A stretch of DNA of 64,000 nt from Planctomycetota bacterium (GCA_029259935.1 JAJDEH010000405.1:18866-82865); one strand, 5' to 3'; counted from the stretch's first letter, positions 1 to 9,353 are shown. Made by a program: numbers and translations. The notes: generated by a model not told the origin, from the sequence alone.

Positions 1-1
1 G

Positions 2-1231
2 AACGCGGCCGTCGCGTTGTTGCGCATGGGGCAGGAACAGGATGTTTGGCCGTTGCTCAAGCACAACCCCGATCCACGTGTAAGAAGCTACCTCATTCAT
101 TGGTTGAGCCCGCGAGGCGTCGACGTGGCCAACATTGTTCGCCGGATCAATGACGAGACGGAGGTCTCAATCCGGCAGGCTCTGCTGTTGAGCCTGGGTG
201 AGTTTGACGAGTCGCGACTTCCGCTTGCCGAGCGCGAACGAATCGTCTCCGAACTGGTCGAGATGTACAAGAACCACTCGGACCCTGGCCTGCATGGTGC
301 CGCGCGGTGGTTGCTCAAGCGGTGGCAACAAGATGAATTGATCGCCGAAGCGGACCGGCAGCTTCAGGTCAACGAACAACAACTCCGATCAAGGCCGGAA
401 ACGGACCAACGCCGCTGGTACGTGACAACGCAAGGCCCCACCTTCGTGATTCTTGACGCTGACGAGTTTGCCATGGGGGCGCCCGCGTGGGAAGAGAGTG
501 AACCGGAAGCGAAACATCATCGTCGCCGGATTGGACGCCAAGTGGCGGTCGCGACCACGGAAATCACCAGCGAACAATTTGCGCGTTGCCGGCGCGATCG
601 CCCTCACGTTCCCAACCTTGAAGTCAGCCAGTGGATGAGGACTGAAGATTCGCCGCGATTAGGAGTGACTTGGTTCGCCGCCGCCGAATTCTGCAATTGG
701 TTGAGCGAAAAGGAGGGCGTCCCCGAGTCACAGTGGTGCTATGAGCCTAACGATAAGGACAAGTTTGGACCGGGAATGAAAGCCCGGGACGATTACTTGG
801 AATTGAGCGGCTACCGTCTGCCCACGGAAGCGGAGTGGGAATTCGCTTGCCGCGGCGACACCGTCACCAGCCGCTGTTTTGGTTGGTCGGACGAGTTGCT
901 GGGGTCCTATGCTTGGTACATGGGCAACAGTTCCAACCGGGCGTGGCCGGTGGCCAGTTTGAAGCCGAACGACTTCGGCCTGTTCGACATGCACGGCAAC
1001 GCGAATGAATGGTGCCATGAAAGCAAACGCCCTTATCGCGTGAATCCGCGGCCGGCGAGAGATGTGATCGACGTCGCGCCGGTGGGCGTGCAGGTCTCGC
1101 GAACGGTGCGCGGCGGGGCTTTCATGTCGCTGCCCATCTTTGCCCGGTCGGCGTACCGCACTTCGGCTGGGCCTTCGTACGCCACTATTAACGGCGGCTT
1201 CCGTCCGGTCAGAACGATGACCGGCGACTGA
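2..1231 (+). CDS. FGE-sulfatase (SUMF1-type) domain protein with HEAT-like repeats, 5' end missing
   Basis: The reading frame is open from the first bases of the window, so this is the C-terminal part (about 410 residues) of a longer protein; the first in-frame ATG at 26 and the TTGs before it are probably internal. The first ~120 residues look like HEAT-type helical repeats (SIRQALLLSLGEF, LHGAARWLLKRW). From about residue 145 onward there is a formylglycine-generating-enzyme/SUMF1 C-type-lectin fold with the family signatures RLPTEAEWEFACRG, FDMHGNANEWC and RGGAF, ending in GGFRPVR. In planctomycetes such modules are often the C-terminal part of large Ser/Thr-kinase or HEAT proteins; the upstream part is not visible. 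Whether it is an active oxidase or a binding module cannot be told. The family is certain, the function is not. Confidence 0.85.
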   Translation, partial: NAAVALLRMGQEQDVWPLLKHNPDPRVRSYLIHWLSPRGVDVANIVRRINDETEVSIRQALLLSLGEFDESRLPLAERERIVSELVEMYKNHSDPGLHGAARWLLKRWQQDELIAEADRQLQVNEQQLRSRPETDQRRWYVTTQGPTFVILDADEFAMGAPAWEESEPEAKHHRRRIGRQVAVATTEITSEQFARCRRDRPHVPNLEVSQWMRTEDSPRLGVTWFAAAEFCNWLSEKEGVPESQWCYEPNDKDKFGPGMKARDDYLELSGYRLPTEAEWEFACRGDTVTSRCFGWSDELLGSYAWYMGNSSNRAWPVASLKPNDFGLFDMHGNANEWCHESKRPYRVNPRPARDVIDVAPVGVQVSRTVRGGAFMSLPIFARSAYRTSAGPSYATINGGFRPVRTMTGD

Positions 1232-1239
1232 GTCGCCGG
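1221..1239 (+). other. Perfect hairpin overlapping the stop codon
   Basis: CCGGCGACT and AGTCGCCGG form a 9-bp stem with a one-base centre, and the stop codon of the FGE-sulfatase gene lies inside it. No T-run follows, so it is not a classical intrinsic terminator, but it could protect or end the mRNA. Confidence 0.4.
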
Positions 1240-1247
1240 GCCGCGAT

Positions 1248-1310
1248 CGAAACGTACTGTAGACGAGTGGACAACGACCGAAACGTACTGTTCGCGGAGC
1301 GAACAACGAC
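1248..1310. repeat. Two tandem ~31-bp units; the second carries the GTTCGC-GGA-GCGAAC hairpin
   Basis: Both units (1248-1278 and 1279-1310) begin CGAAACGTACTGT and end ACAACGAC. The second contains GTTCGCGGAGCGAAC (1290-1304), a 6-bp stem around GGA. The same 21-base stretch occurs reversed at 63069-63089, and 20 bases of it at 54947-54966. It lies between two convergent genes. Confidence 0.7.
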
Positions 1311-2533
1311 TAACTGGCGAGCGGCAGGGTAAAGTGAAACTTCGCTCCGGTGGGCTCGTTATCGGTGTACCAAATCTTGCCACCGTGGTGTTCGACCATC
1401 GTCTTGCAGATCGAGAGACCAATGCCCATTCCGCTGGGCTTGTTGCTATTCGTGGGGGAGAATAGTTGATTCTTGTTTTCTGTTCGCACACCAGGACCGT
1501 TGTCGGCCACCACAATCTCCATGAACTTCTCAGTGACAATCGTGGTAATCTCGATGACGCCTTTTCCAATTTTCTTTTCGGCCAGCGCCTGTAACGCGTT
1601 GCGAACGAGATTTAGCAGCACTCCTTTGACCTGAACGCTGTCGGCATGCACCTGCTCGGTCGTCGCCTTGTCGTTGAACCGAATTTCGATGCCGCGCGGC
1701 CGGGCCTTCTGGTCAAACATCCGGATCGTCTCCTTGATTATTGCGCACATGTTTTCATCCTTAATTTGGCCATCACCGGCTTCAACGGAACCACGTAATC
1801 GCTTCGTGATGCCCGCGGCCAACAGGGCCGAGTCCATCATCGTGCGAACGGATTGAACGACTTCGGGGCACGAGTCGTTGTCTTTCAACTGACGGCACAC
1901 CGTGTAGCCATGGTTAACAATGGTGGTGAGCGGCTGAATCAGTTCATGCGCAAAACTCGCGATGATCTCTTCCGAAGCCGAATTGCAAAGTGTGTTGGCA
2001 ATCAGACGCAGTTGTGCCTCGGAATGATTCTCTCGCTCGGTTTTCGAAGGCTCCGACGGCGATTCATCTTCCCGGTGAACCGAGAGTTCCCGGGCAATCG
2101 CGCAGCGCTCCTCCTCGCCGCTTGGGGTATACTCGTGCACCTCGAATTTCCGCCGATTGCCCTCGTGGTCGAGGACCACCCAATTGTGAGTTTGCGGCTC
2201 AACCGCCGTTCCAGATTGTTGCGTGCCCGATTGAGTGGACAGGGGATGCCGCCAGGCAATGTCCGACCAATTTTGGCCAACGACTTCGCTTGGTGCATAC
2301 CCCAGCAGCGACTGGACGGAAGGGCTGGCGTAGGTCACGACGCCCTGGTCGTCGAACGAGAAAAAGAAGTACTTGCCCGGAATTCCCTCAATCAGCTTTC
2401 GATGGCGTCCCTTGGAACATTCACAGGGTGGAAAATCGTTGCGGTCGGATCTCGTGGACATGTCTGAAGAATCTTCAATTCGGGTCAGATTTTTGGATTC
2501 CCTTTTGGGCGATATCACCAATGATGTAATCAT
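1310..2533 (-). CDS. PAS-domain sensor histidine kinase
   Basis: A 407-residue soluble sensor kinase. A PAS domain spans about residues 45-150 (YASPSVQSLLGYAPSEVVGQ). It is followed by a HisKA-type region with His196 in SFAHELIQPLTTI and an HATPase domain with the N box (NLVRNALQAL), G1 (VADNGPGV) and G2 (GMGIGLSICKTMVEHHGG). The architecture resembles FixL/NtrB-type kinases: no transmembrane helix is evident, so the signal is probably cytoplasmic. The ATG at 2533 is preceded by GAGGAGAAACTAG, a strong ribosome-binding site, which supports the full length over Met25. No response regulator gene is adjacent, so its partner is encoded elsewhere. Confidence 0.9.
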   Translation of the reverse strand: MITSLVISPKRESKNLTRIEDSSDMSTRSDRNDFPPCECSKGRHRKLIEGIPGKYFFFSFDDQGVVTYASPSVQSLLGYAPSEVVGQNWSDIAWRHPLSTQSGTQQSGTAVEPQTHNWVVLDHEGNRRKFEVHEYTPSGEEERCAIARELSVHREDESPSEPSKTERENHSEAQLRLIANTLCNSASEEIIASFAHELIQPLTTIVNHGYTVCRQLKDNDSCPEVVQSVRTMMDSALLAAGITKRLRGSVEAGDGQIKDENMCAIIKETIRMFDQKARPRGIEIRFNDKATTEQVHADSVQVKGVLLNLVRNALQALAEKKIGKGVIEITTIVTEKFMEIVVADNGPGVRTENKNQLFSPTNSNKPSGMGIGLSICKTMVEHHGGKIWYTDNEPTGAKFHFTLPLAS

Positions 2534-2663
2534 CTAGTTTCTCCTCGCATTTGCGGTTAACCTTCATGCTGGCGTGGCAAACTTTCCAAAATGGAAGCCC
2601 CAAAAACGGCCTAAAATTACGTGAAAAGACACATTTTTTCCCACCTCCTGGCGTCAATCACGT

Positions 2664-2686
2664 AACCCGCATCGTAAAAACGGGTT
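2664..2686. other. Short inverted repeat in the 241-bp gap between divergent genes
   Basis: AACCCG and CGGGTT flank an 11-base spacer between the divergent histidine kinase and ECF sigma genes. It could be an operator or a chance hairpin. The rest of the gap is relatively A/T rich and must hold both promoters, but I cannot assign them. Confidence 0.25.
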
Positions 2687-2774
2687 AAGTTGTTCTGGAA
2701 GCCACCGCGTCGCCTAACGCGAAGTCCGGGTTTGGTTGTCACTCTAGTAGCACAGTCGCTAAGAGGCCCCCTCA

Positions 2775-3362
2775 TTGGCGGATTCAACGAGAATCAGTTT
2801 GCTTGATCGAATTCGTGAGACCACGACCGGTGAATCGTGGCAGGAGTTCGTTGGCGTTTATGAGGCGGTCATTGCCGGTTGGCTCGGCCGGCAAGACGTG
2901 CAACTGGCGGACGCCGAGGACATCTGCCAAGAAGTCATGGCCACGGTGCATCGCGAAATCGCCAACTTCGAGCACAGCGGCCGAACCGGCGCATTTCGAA
3001 CCTGGCTCCGCAGAATCACGTCCAATCGGCTGCATCAGCATTGGCAACGGCATCAAAGAAACCCGGGCGCGTATGCGGGGCCTGACTTGTCGGAACTCGC
3101 CGAACTGCTCGCCGATGATTCCAGCCGGCTTACGCTGATTTGGGAGAAACAACACGACCAGTTCGTGCTGGACCACCTTCTTCTCAAACTGCACGGCCGG
3201 TTCGGTGAAAATAGCCTGGCGGCGTTTCAACGAGTCGCGTTGGAGCAAGAGCCGGCCGCGGAGGTTGCGGCCAGCTTGGGGATGACCCTGGGCGCGGTGC
3301 GCGTGGCGCAGCACCGTGTTTCACGCGCCCTGCAGGAAATGGGCCGGGGGTTAATCGAATAG
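2775..3362 (+). CDS. ECF-type RNA polymerase sigma factor
   Basis: A 195-residue sigma-70 family protein of ECF size. Region 2 is seen at about residues 25-95 (DAEDICQEVMATVHREI, FRTWLRRITSNRLHQHW) and region 4 at about 140-190, with the helix-turn-helix LGMTLGAVRVAQHRVSRAL. It starts with TTG at 2775, preceded by AAGAGG at a spacing of about 8. No anti-sigma factor or kinase gene is adjacent; the divergent histidine kinase is the only signalling neighbour. It belongs to the planctomycete-expanded ECF groups, and its regulon is unknown. Confidence 0.9.
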   Translation: MADSTRISLLDRIRETTTGESWQEFVGVYEAVIAGWLGRQDVQLADAEDICQEVMATVHREIANFEHSGRTGAFRTWLRRITSNRLHQHWQRHQRNPGAYAGPDLSELAELLADDSSRLTLIWEKQHDQFVLDHLLLKLHGRFGENSLAAFQRVALEQEPAAEVAASLGMTLGAVRVAQHRVSRALQEMGRGLIE

Positions 3363-3607
3363 CCCCCGGAAAATGTCGAGTGCGATCCTCTCGAAGAAAT
3401 TTCTATCCGCGACCGATGGATCGCCATACAATTCAATCGGGCTGCCTGAAGTGTAGGACTGCGCGCACCGTGGATCTGAGCGTGGCCCCTGCTTTTCCTC
3501 ACCGGCCCATTTTGTCGTTTTTTTATGTTACAGATCGTCGACTGCCCCGCTTGGCCGTGGGCACGGTCGTCGAGTTGGAATTCAGATTTGCAGGATGAAG
3601 TTTTCTC

Positions 3608-4639
3608 ATGGCTAATGAAATCCCTTCCACGGACTCGACGGCCCTCAATCCGGGCAAGATCTTTGAAACGCTCAACGCGCATCAGCAAAGTGCCGCGTTG
3701 CGGGGTGCCATCGAACTGGGACTGTTTACTCAGATCGCCGCCGGCCATTGCACCGCCGACCGGCTGGCCGAGGCGTGCCATGCCGACGCGCGGGCGATCC
3801 GCATCTTGTGCGACTTCTTGGTGGTGCACGAATTTCTTGCCAAGCAAGACGGTCAGTATCAACTTTCCCCGGTCGCGGCGGAATTCCTCGATCAAGGGTC
3901 GCCCAAATACATGGGCAGCATCGCTCGCTTTATCAACTGCGAAGACCAGTTGGTCGCCTTTCGAGATATTGCCGAGGTCGTTCGCCGTGGCACGACATTG
4001 CTCGCCCAGCGGGGGACAACCGATACAGAATACGATGGTTGGGTCGAGTTCGCCCGCAGCATGGTGCCGATGATCATGCCGGCGGCCAAGTTCATTGGCT
4101 CGCTGGCGGCCGAACTCAAACCGGGAACAACACGCGTTCTCGATGTCGCCGCCGGACACGGCATGTTTGGAATCTCGGTCGCGCAGGCCAATTCGCAAGC
4201 GACCATCGTGTCGCTCGACTGGGAAAACGTCTTGGTCGTGGCGAACGAAAACGCGATCGCGGCGGGAGTTCGAGATCGAGTCTCGATGCTCGCGGGGGAC
4301 GCAACTCGAATCGAATACGGCAGCGGCTTCGACTTGGTGTTGCTGACGAACTTTCTGCACCACTTCGATCGAACGACATGCGAATCGGTCATGACCAAGG
4401 TGGGCAACTGCCTGCATGACGATGGTTGCGTGATCACTTTGGAGTTTGTTCCCAACGAAGATCGCGTCTCGCCGCCGACCGCGGCCAGCTTCGCGCTGAC
4501 GATGCTCGGCACCACGCCGGCGGGCGATGCCTATACATTCTCGGACTACGACTCGATGTGGAAGTCCACTGGGTTTACTCAAAACGAACTAGTTGAAATG
4601 CCAAACTCGCCCCAGCGGCTGATCGTCAGCCGGCGGTGA
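3608..4639 (+). CDS. SAM-dependent O-methyltransferase (winged-helix dimerisation plus class I methyltransferase)
   Basis: The protein has 343 residues. The N-terminal ~100 residues resemble the winged-helix dimerisation domain of small-molecule O-methyltransferases (HQQSAALRGAIELGLFTQIA). The Rossmann methyltransferase domain starts near residue 176 with motif I, LDVAAGHGMFG, followed by SLDWENVL and NFLHHFD. The architecture matches acetylserotonin O-methyltransferase, CrtF and polyketide O-methyltransferases. The substrate cannot be read from the sequence. The gene stands alone, with about 245 bp upstream in which I see no gene. Confidence 0.85.
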   Translation: MANEIPSTDSTALNPGKIFETLNAHQQSAALRGAIELGLFTQIAAGHCTADRLAEACHADARAIRILCDFLVVHEFLAKQDGQYQLSPVAAEFLDQGSPKYMGSIARFINCEDQLVAFRDIAEVVRRGTTLLAQRGTTDTEYDGWVEFARSMVPMIMPAAKFIGSLAAELKPGTTRVLDVAAGHGMFGISVAQANSQATIVSLDWENVLVVANENAIAAGVRDRVSMLAGDATRIEYGSGFDLVLLTNFLHHFDRTTCESVMTKVGNCLHDDGCVITLEFVPNEDRVSPPTAASFALTMLGTTPAGDAYTFSDYDSMWKSTGFTQNELVEMPNSPQRLIVSRR

Positions 4640-4714
4640 TCCCACCCGGCGTGAAAAATTCACGCACTTGGAAAATTTAATGATTGACGTCCACTTGTTG
4701 TCTCGCTAGAATCT

Positions 4715-4726
4715 CTACAAGTGTAG
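4715..4726. promoter_or_regulatory. BlaI/CopY-type operator (CTACA-AG-TGTAG)
   Basis: The dyad CTACA-AG-TGTAG lies 29 bp upstream of the proposed BlaI-family start and contains TACAnnTGTA, the established CopY/MecI/BlaI half-site pair. Further overlapping dyads (GTTGTC at 4697-4702 with GACAAC at 4728-4733) suggest an extended operator. It is the probable autoregulatory site of the following gene pair. Confidence 0.75.
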
Positions 4727-4754
4727 TGACAACTCGACAGCCTTGGAGGTTCCT

Positions 4755-5141
4755 TTGAAAAAGAACTCCGCCGACTTGGCCAAATCTGAATGGATTGTGA
4801 TGGAAGCCCTTTGGCATCGACGCCGCGGCACCGCGTCCGAGATGCAGAAGGACTTGGAGTCGCAACAAGGCTGGGCGTATAGCACCGTGAAGACAATGTT
4901 GGATCGGCTCGTGGAAAAGGGCTACGTGAAGACGCGGCGCGTTGGCAACGTTTACGAATACACGCCGAAGGTGCAGCGCAAGTCGGTCGTGGCGCGCGTG
5001 GTCGACGATGTGTTCGATCGAGTTTTGGAAGGCTCTTTCGCGCCGTTCTTGGATCGCTTGATTGAAAGCCGCCGGCTGGGCGCGGAAGAAATTGACGAAC
5101 TGCGAGGCATGCTAGACCGCTATTCGGAAGAATCAGAATGA
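4755..5141 (+). CDS. BlaI/MecI/CopY-family transcriptional repressor
   Basis: A winged-helix repressor of 128 residues with the family landmarks: LAKSEWIVMEALW at the start, then YSTVKTMLDRLVEKGYV (recognition helix) and VYEYTPKVQRK (wing). The frame is open from a TTG at 4743, but that codon is part of the ribosome-binding site TTGGAGG; the TTG at 4755, five bases beyond it, is the better start. Its stop overlaps the start of the M56 peptidase gene (ATGA), so the two are translationally coupled. In the known BlaI/BlaR1 and MecI/MecR1 systems the membrane peptidase triggers cleavage of the repressor; the same logic is inferred here. Confidence 0.93.
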   Translation: MKKNSADLAKSEWIVMEALWHRRRGTASEMQKDLESQQGWAYSTVKTMLDRLVEKGYVKTRRVGNVYEYTPKVQRKSVVARVVDDVFDRVLEGSFAPFLDRLIESRRLGAEEIDELRGMLDRYSEESE

Positions 5142-7399
5142 ATCAAACCGTATCCCTCTATCTTGATCAGATCTCGCAATACTGGGCGGCCTGGATGGTC
5201 GGCATGTTCTGGCAGGTTGCCTTGTTGGTTGTGTGCGCGGCGGTCGTTACCTGGCTGCTGCGTCGGCGATCGGCCGCTTGGCGCTATTGCGTGTGGTCGT
5301 TGGTGCTGGTCCGATTAGTCGTTCCTCCTGGTCTGGCGTTGCCCAGCGGATGGGGATGGTGGTTGCGGCCGTCGCTAGAGTCGCAGGTCGCCGATTTGTC
5401 GTTGGACGATACTCCGGTAGACAAGCAAACTCGGACGATTCCCGCTGACGGACAGCCGGTAGTTCCGCTCGACGCCCGCAGTTCGCCTCGCATCGACACA
5501 CCGATCGAGCAGTCACGGCACAGTGATGCGGTGAGCGGTGCCCCGACCAGCGATGGAACCGCTTCCAACTTGGTTACCGCGAAAAACGAGAAGGACCGTC
5601 CGGCGGACGGCGAACAGTTAGAAAGCGACGATCAAGTAGTAAGTGACAATCAAGCCAGCGTGAACGGCGCCGCCGCCTCAAGCACGGCCCGCTCTTCGCT
5701 TTCGTGGAGTCTGCTGTTGATGCTTGCTTGGCTGGGCATTGTCGTGACGCGGTTGGGGATGCTGTTGATGGCGATGTTGCAGGTTCGGGTGTGGGTGGCG
5801 CGAGCGCGGCTGATCGTGGAACCATCGCTCAACTGTATCTTGGCCGAGGCTTGCCTACGCGTCGGACTTCGCCGTCGCGTGGAACTAAAGAATTCGGAAG
5901 CCTGTACAACGCCGCTTGTCGTCGGCTCTTTTCGGCCGGTCATTTTGTTGCCCAGTTCCGTTTTGGAACAGCTTGATGAAGAAGAAATCTTGGCGGTGTT
6001 CGTGCATGAGTTGAATCATGTGCGGCGGTGGGATGGGCTGGTCAATTTGTTGCAATGCATCTTGGGGACGCTTTACTTTTTCCATCCATTGGTTTGGTGG
6101 TCGAACCGGCAGATCAACCGCTTGCGCGAGGACGCCTGTGACGAGGCGACGGTGACGAACATTGAAAGCCGCCGGCCGTTCGGCATGGCGATCGTGAAGG
6201 TCGCTGAAATCCTAGGCTATGCCGCGCCGCCGCTGGCGCTCGGAATGCTCGACGGCAAGTCGCCGACTCGCCAGCGGCTCGATCGAATTCTCGATCCTAA
6301 CCTGCGTCATCAGTCGCGGATTGGCGCGTGGGGATTGGTTTCCGTGGTCGTCTTGGGACTTGTGGTAATACCGGGCGCGACGCGGCCGATACTCAAACCT
6401 TCACGCGAACTGGTGGATGCAAATAACGCCGCGATCGAATTACCTGTCGTGGAAGATGACCAACCGGCGCGCGACGAACCGCGAAGCGATTTACGACCTA
6501 TCGTCGACCAAGTCGTGGCTCCCGGAGAAGAACCGTCGGTGGCAATCGCGGCACCCGTCACGAACGAATCGACCGCGCCGGCGGAAGCAGTAGCACTTGC
6601 GCCACGGCTACGCTATCGGTGGAAGAAAGGCGACACGTACGCCTACGAGGTAGAAATCAAGATCAGCAAAGGCGATGAGATTGAAACATTCACTGGCGTA
6701 CCGGTGTACCATGTCGAAGAGGTCGCCCCCCAGCAAACCACGCTTGTCTTCAGCGGTCGCCTGGACAGTCGCCGGACGAACGAAACCGGCCGAGTGCTTC
6801 CGCCCGCGATGCATCGCATCAGTCCGTTCTCTCCGCTGACCGCTTTAAGTGGATCGGGCACCGCCGGCAGGCATAGCCTTGCCGTCTCGCGCACGGGCGA
6901 GATTGTGGAAGTCGAAGGCGACTCGCACCTACCGTATCAACTGGGCAACGTTTCGCGGTTGATCTTCGATCGTCTGCCCGAGGAACCGTGCCGCCGTTGG
7001 CAGGCGACCGACAAGCTGACCGTCATCGTCGAGGACGGAGACGGATTTCCAGGCGGAATGAGATTCGCGCCGCGAAGTCCGTTCCGTGGTTCGCTAGGTA
7101 GTCCTTTCAATGCTCGTTCGTCTGGGCAGCGGTTGTACTTCACTCGGGTCGCCACGTATTCGATCGAGCAGCAGGACGGCCCGGTAATTCAGATCACCAG
7201 CGATCTCGATATTCGCAGCACGGAACAGTTCGAAGACGAGCCCCAGTGGATTAGCGCGGGGACCGCCAAGATCGCATTCGACGCGATTCGAGGAATCCCG
7301 ATTACAAAACACATCCAGCTTACCACCACCTCAACCACGGGGATGGTTATCAATGCCGAGATGACACTGCGTCTGCAATCCGGCGCGGACAACGACTAA
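5138..7399 (+). CDS. BlaR1/MecR1-like M56 membrane metallopeptidase with novel C-terminal domain
   Basis: A 753-residue protein. Hydrophobic helices lie near residues 15-40, 48-70, 185-215 and 395-415. The zinc site HELNH (about 290-294, in VFVHELNHVRRWDG) and the downstream REDACDE mark it as an M56 peptidase. Residues ~75-180 form a polar, low-complexity insert. After the last helix come a linker and a ~270-residue domain (RYRWKKGDTYAYEVEI onward) that does not resemble the penicillin-binding sensor of BlaR1/MecR1 and contains no SxxK-type motif that I can see. It therefore probably senses something other than beta-lactams. It is coupled to the BlaI-like repressor by a 4-base overlap. Confidence 0.88.
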   Translation: MNQTVSLYLDQISQYWAAWMVGMFWQVALLVVCAAVVTWLLRRRSAAWRYCVWSLVLVRLVVPPGLALPSGWGWWLRPSLESQVADLSLDDTPVDKQTRTIPADGQPVVPLDARSSPRIDTPIEQSRHSDAVSGAPTSDGTASNLVTAKNEKDRPADGEQLESDDQVVSDNQASVNGAAASSTARSSLSWSLLLMLAWLGIVVTRLGMLLMAMLQVRVWVARARLIVEPSLNCILAEACLRVGLRRRVELKNSEACTTPLVVGSFRPVILLPSSVLEQLDEEEILAVFVHELNHVRRWDGLVNLLQCILGTLYFFHPLVWWSNRQINRLREDACDEATVTNIESRRPFGMAIVKVAEILGYAAPPLALGMLDGKSPTRQRLDRILDPNLRHQSRIGAWGLVSVVVLGLVVIPGATRPILKPSRELVDANNAAIELPVVEDDQPARDEPRSDLRPIVDQVVAPGEEPSVAIAAPVTNESTAPAEAVALAPRLRYRWKKGDTYAYEVEIKISKGDEIETFTGVPVYHVEEVAPQQTTLVFSGRLDSRRTNETGRVLPPAMHRISPFSPLTALSGSGTAGRHSLAVSRTGEIVEVEGDSHLPYQLGNVSRLIFDRLPEEPCRRWQATDKLTVIVEDGDGFPGGMRFAPRSPFRGSLGSPFNARSSGQRLYFTRVATYSIEQQDGPVIQITSDLDIRSTEQFEDEPQWISAGTAKIAFDAIRGIPITKHIQLTTTSTTGMVINAEMTLRLQSGADND

Positions 7400-7478
7400 A
7401 TCAAGTTGCGTCGCGGCAAGTCATGAATCGGGCTAAGCACCGGTTCCTATCACTTTGCAATCTTAAGGAGAAATTCTG

Positions 7479-9353
7479 ATGCGCTACCGGTCTGCAATTA
7501 CAGGTTACGGAATTGTCTTCAGTCTTGCGTTTTTGGTTCTGTCGGTGGCGGCCGCGGACGAGTTGCGAACTTGGACCGATTCAACGGGCCGCTTTAAGTT
7601 GCAAGCGAAGTTCGTCTCCATCGAGGACGGCAAAGTCACGTTGCTGCGCGACACGGGGGAATCGATGACCATCCCTTTGACCAAGCTGAGTAAAGACGAC
7701 CAAACGTTCATCGCCGGCCTGGATGCGGGGAATCCGTTCCGGCCTGAAAAGGAAAGCCCTTTCAAGCCCGCCAGTCCGGACAAGGCTCCGTCCACCGTGC
7801 AAGACGGCACCTCGGGCTCGTCGCCGCGGATGTTCAAGGTCGACTGGTCTCAGTCGAACGAGATGCCGCTTGAGGCCACCATGTCGGAATGGAAAATGAC
7901 GCCGCCCGCGAATTCGATAGATTTCGTGGGCAAGTCGGTAACGCTTCCCAAGAAACGAGATTTCTTTGAAAAGCGAGTCGGCGCGGTCGTGAACCTGGTC
8001 GCCAAACGGGCGGTCGTCGGCTATACGCTGGCCCGTCGCGGTTCGAAACCGACCACGCGTCTGGTTTACTGCGACCTAGAACGCGGGCGCGTATTGGCGA
8101 CGGCGATTGGCCCCGGCGAGATGGCACCGATCGCATTGCACGACAATGGCAAACATCTGCTGATGAAACGTAATGAGTTTGGCTTTGGCAAGCACGACCG
8201 GCTTGAAGTCTGGTCCGTGAAGGGCACGCAAGCGGGACCGATCGTGGTGTGGACGCCTTACGACGATCTTCGCGGCGCGGCTCGCGATGTCCTGTGGGCG
8301 GAATTCGTGGATGGCAAAACTCTGGCAACGTCCAGTCGGCATGGCAGGGTGGCGCTGTGGGACATGGCGGCCGGGCAGCCCATTTGCCACTTCACCTTGG
8401 TCGACGGTTCGGTGCCGTCGCTGTCGGCCGACCGCAAATGGATTACTTTTGCCAGCAACGATCGCGTGGGCATGTTTGATGTCGACGCGCGAGAAATCGC
8501 GGTCTTGAATGAAACACCACGTAAGCTGACCTGGCCGGGTGTTTCGCTGAGCCCCAGCGGGAACAAAATTGGGTGCGTGGATCGGGACGGCGTCGTGGTG
8601 TGGGACACGGCGACCGGCAAGCTCGAACGTGAATTTGGCACCCCGGGGCTGCACCTTCACGGCAATATGAGCTTCCCCGATGATGAATTTATCCTTGGGA
8701 ACAGCCAGTACCTTATCGCGTTGGAAAGCCAGGTCAAGCTGTGGCATTATCAGGGCGTCGGTCGCGCGAGAACCTTGGGGGGCACCACTTACTTAGCCGC
8801 CGACGGCGTGCTGATCGCGACGCAACTGCCCCATCGAGAAGCGAAGACATTGCTGGCGAAGGCGCTGAATGAGCCTGACCTGTTTGTCTTTCGCGGAGGA
8901 GCAACCGTCAAGCTAGATGTCACCGGCGTGCCGGCCGGGCAACGAGAACGCGTGAAGACCGCGTTGACCAAGAAGCTGGATGAAATGAAGTGCCCCGTCG
9001 CCGACAACGGCACGATCACGCTGGCGGCCAGTGTTGAAGGGCCCAAACAACGAGAGATGCGTTACATCGGATCGGGTACCTACAAGGTTAGCGAGTATCG
9101 CACGCATTTGAAATTTGTTTACCAAGGCAAGCCCGCTTGGCAGACCAGCAGCACGAACATTCCGGGAATCATTAGTCTCGGGCGAGGAGAGAACATAGAG
9201 GGCGTGCTGCGTAAAGCGAGCAAGCAACCATCTTACGGCTTTTATGATCGTGTGGTGCTGCCCAAGTTCTTACAAAAACCGTCCGGCGATGCTCGGCCCG
9301 GTTCGGGACAAACACTCGGGAATTCGCGAGTCACCGCCAAAGGAGTGCGGTGA
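7479..9353 (+). CDS. Secreted SHD1-domain and WD40-like propeller protein
   Basis: A 624-residue protein with an N-terminal signal peptide (VFSLAFLVLSVAAADE). An SLA1-homology-1 (SHD1) domain follows at about residues 28-85 (RTWTDSTGRFKLQAKFVSI, GESMTIPLTKLSKDDQ), typical of exported planctomycete proteins. The middle ~300 residues read as degenerate WD40 blades (GRVALWDMAAGQPI, GVVVWDTATGKLE). A C-terminal domain of ~150 residues has no obvious family. AAGGAG precedes the ATG at a good distance. It lies 79 bp after the M56 gene on the same strand and may be co-transcribed, though it need not be part of that system. Molecular function is unknown. Confidence 0.8.
   Translation: MRYRSAITGYGIVFSLAFLVLSVAAADELRTWTDSTGRFKLQAKFVSIEDGKVTLLRDTGESMTIPLTKLSKDDQTFIAGLDAGNPFRPEKESPFKPASPDKAPSTVQDGTSGSSPRMFKVDWSQSNEMPLEATMSEWKMTPPANSIDFVGKSVTLPKKRDFFEKRVGAVVNLVAKRAVVGYTLARRGSKPTTRLVYCDLERGRVLATAIGPGEMAPIALHDNGKHLLMKRNEFGFGKHDRLEVWSVKGTQAGPIVVWTPYDDLRGAARDVLWAEFVDGKTLATSSRHGRVALWDMAAGQPICHFTLVDGSVPSLSADRKWITFASNDRVGMFDVDAREIAVLNETPRKLTWPGVSLSPSGNKIGCVDRDGVVVWDTATGKLEREFGTPGLHLHGNMSFPDDEFILGNSQYLIALESQVKLWHYQGVGRARTLGGTTYLAADGVLIATQLPHREAKTLLAKALNEPDLFVFRGGATVKLDVTGVPAGQRERVKTALTKKLDEMKCPVADNGTITLAASVEGPKQREMRYIGSGTYKVSEYRTHLKFVYQGKPAWQTSSTNIPGIISLGRGENIEGVLRKASKQPSYGFYDRVVLPKFLQKPSGDARPGSGQTLGNSRVTAKGVR

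Noticed and set aside
728..1306. Long minus-strand frame opposite the FGE-sulfatase gene
   Set aside because: It is an antisense shadow with Arg/Pro-rich composition; the plus frame has clear family motifs.
3227..4582. 451-codon minus-strand frame opposite the O-methyltransferase gene
   Set aside because: Shadow frame produced by codon bias; no recognisable domain, and it overlaps two well-supported plus-strand genes.
5138..7399. Beta-lactam resistance sensor
   Set aside because: The M56 part is BlaR1-like, but no penicillin-binding domain or beta-lactamase gene is present.
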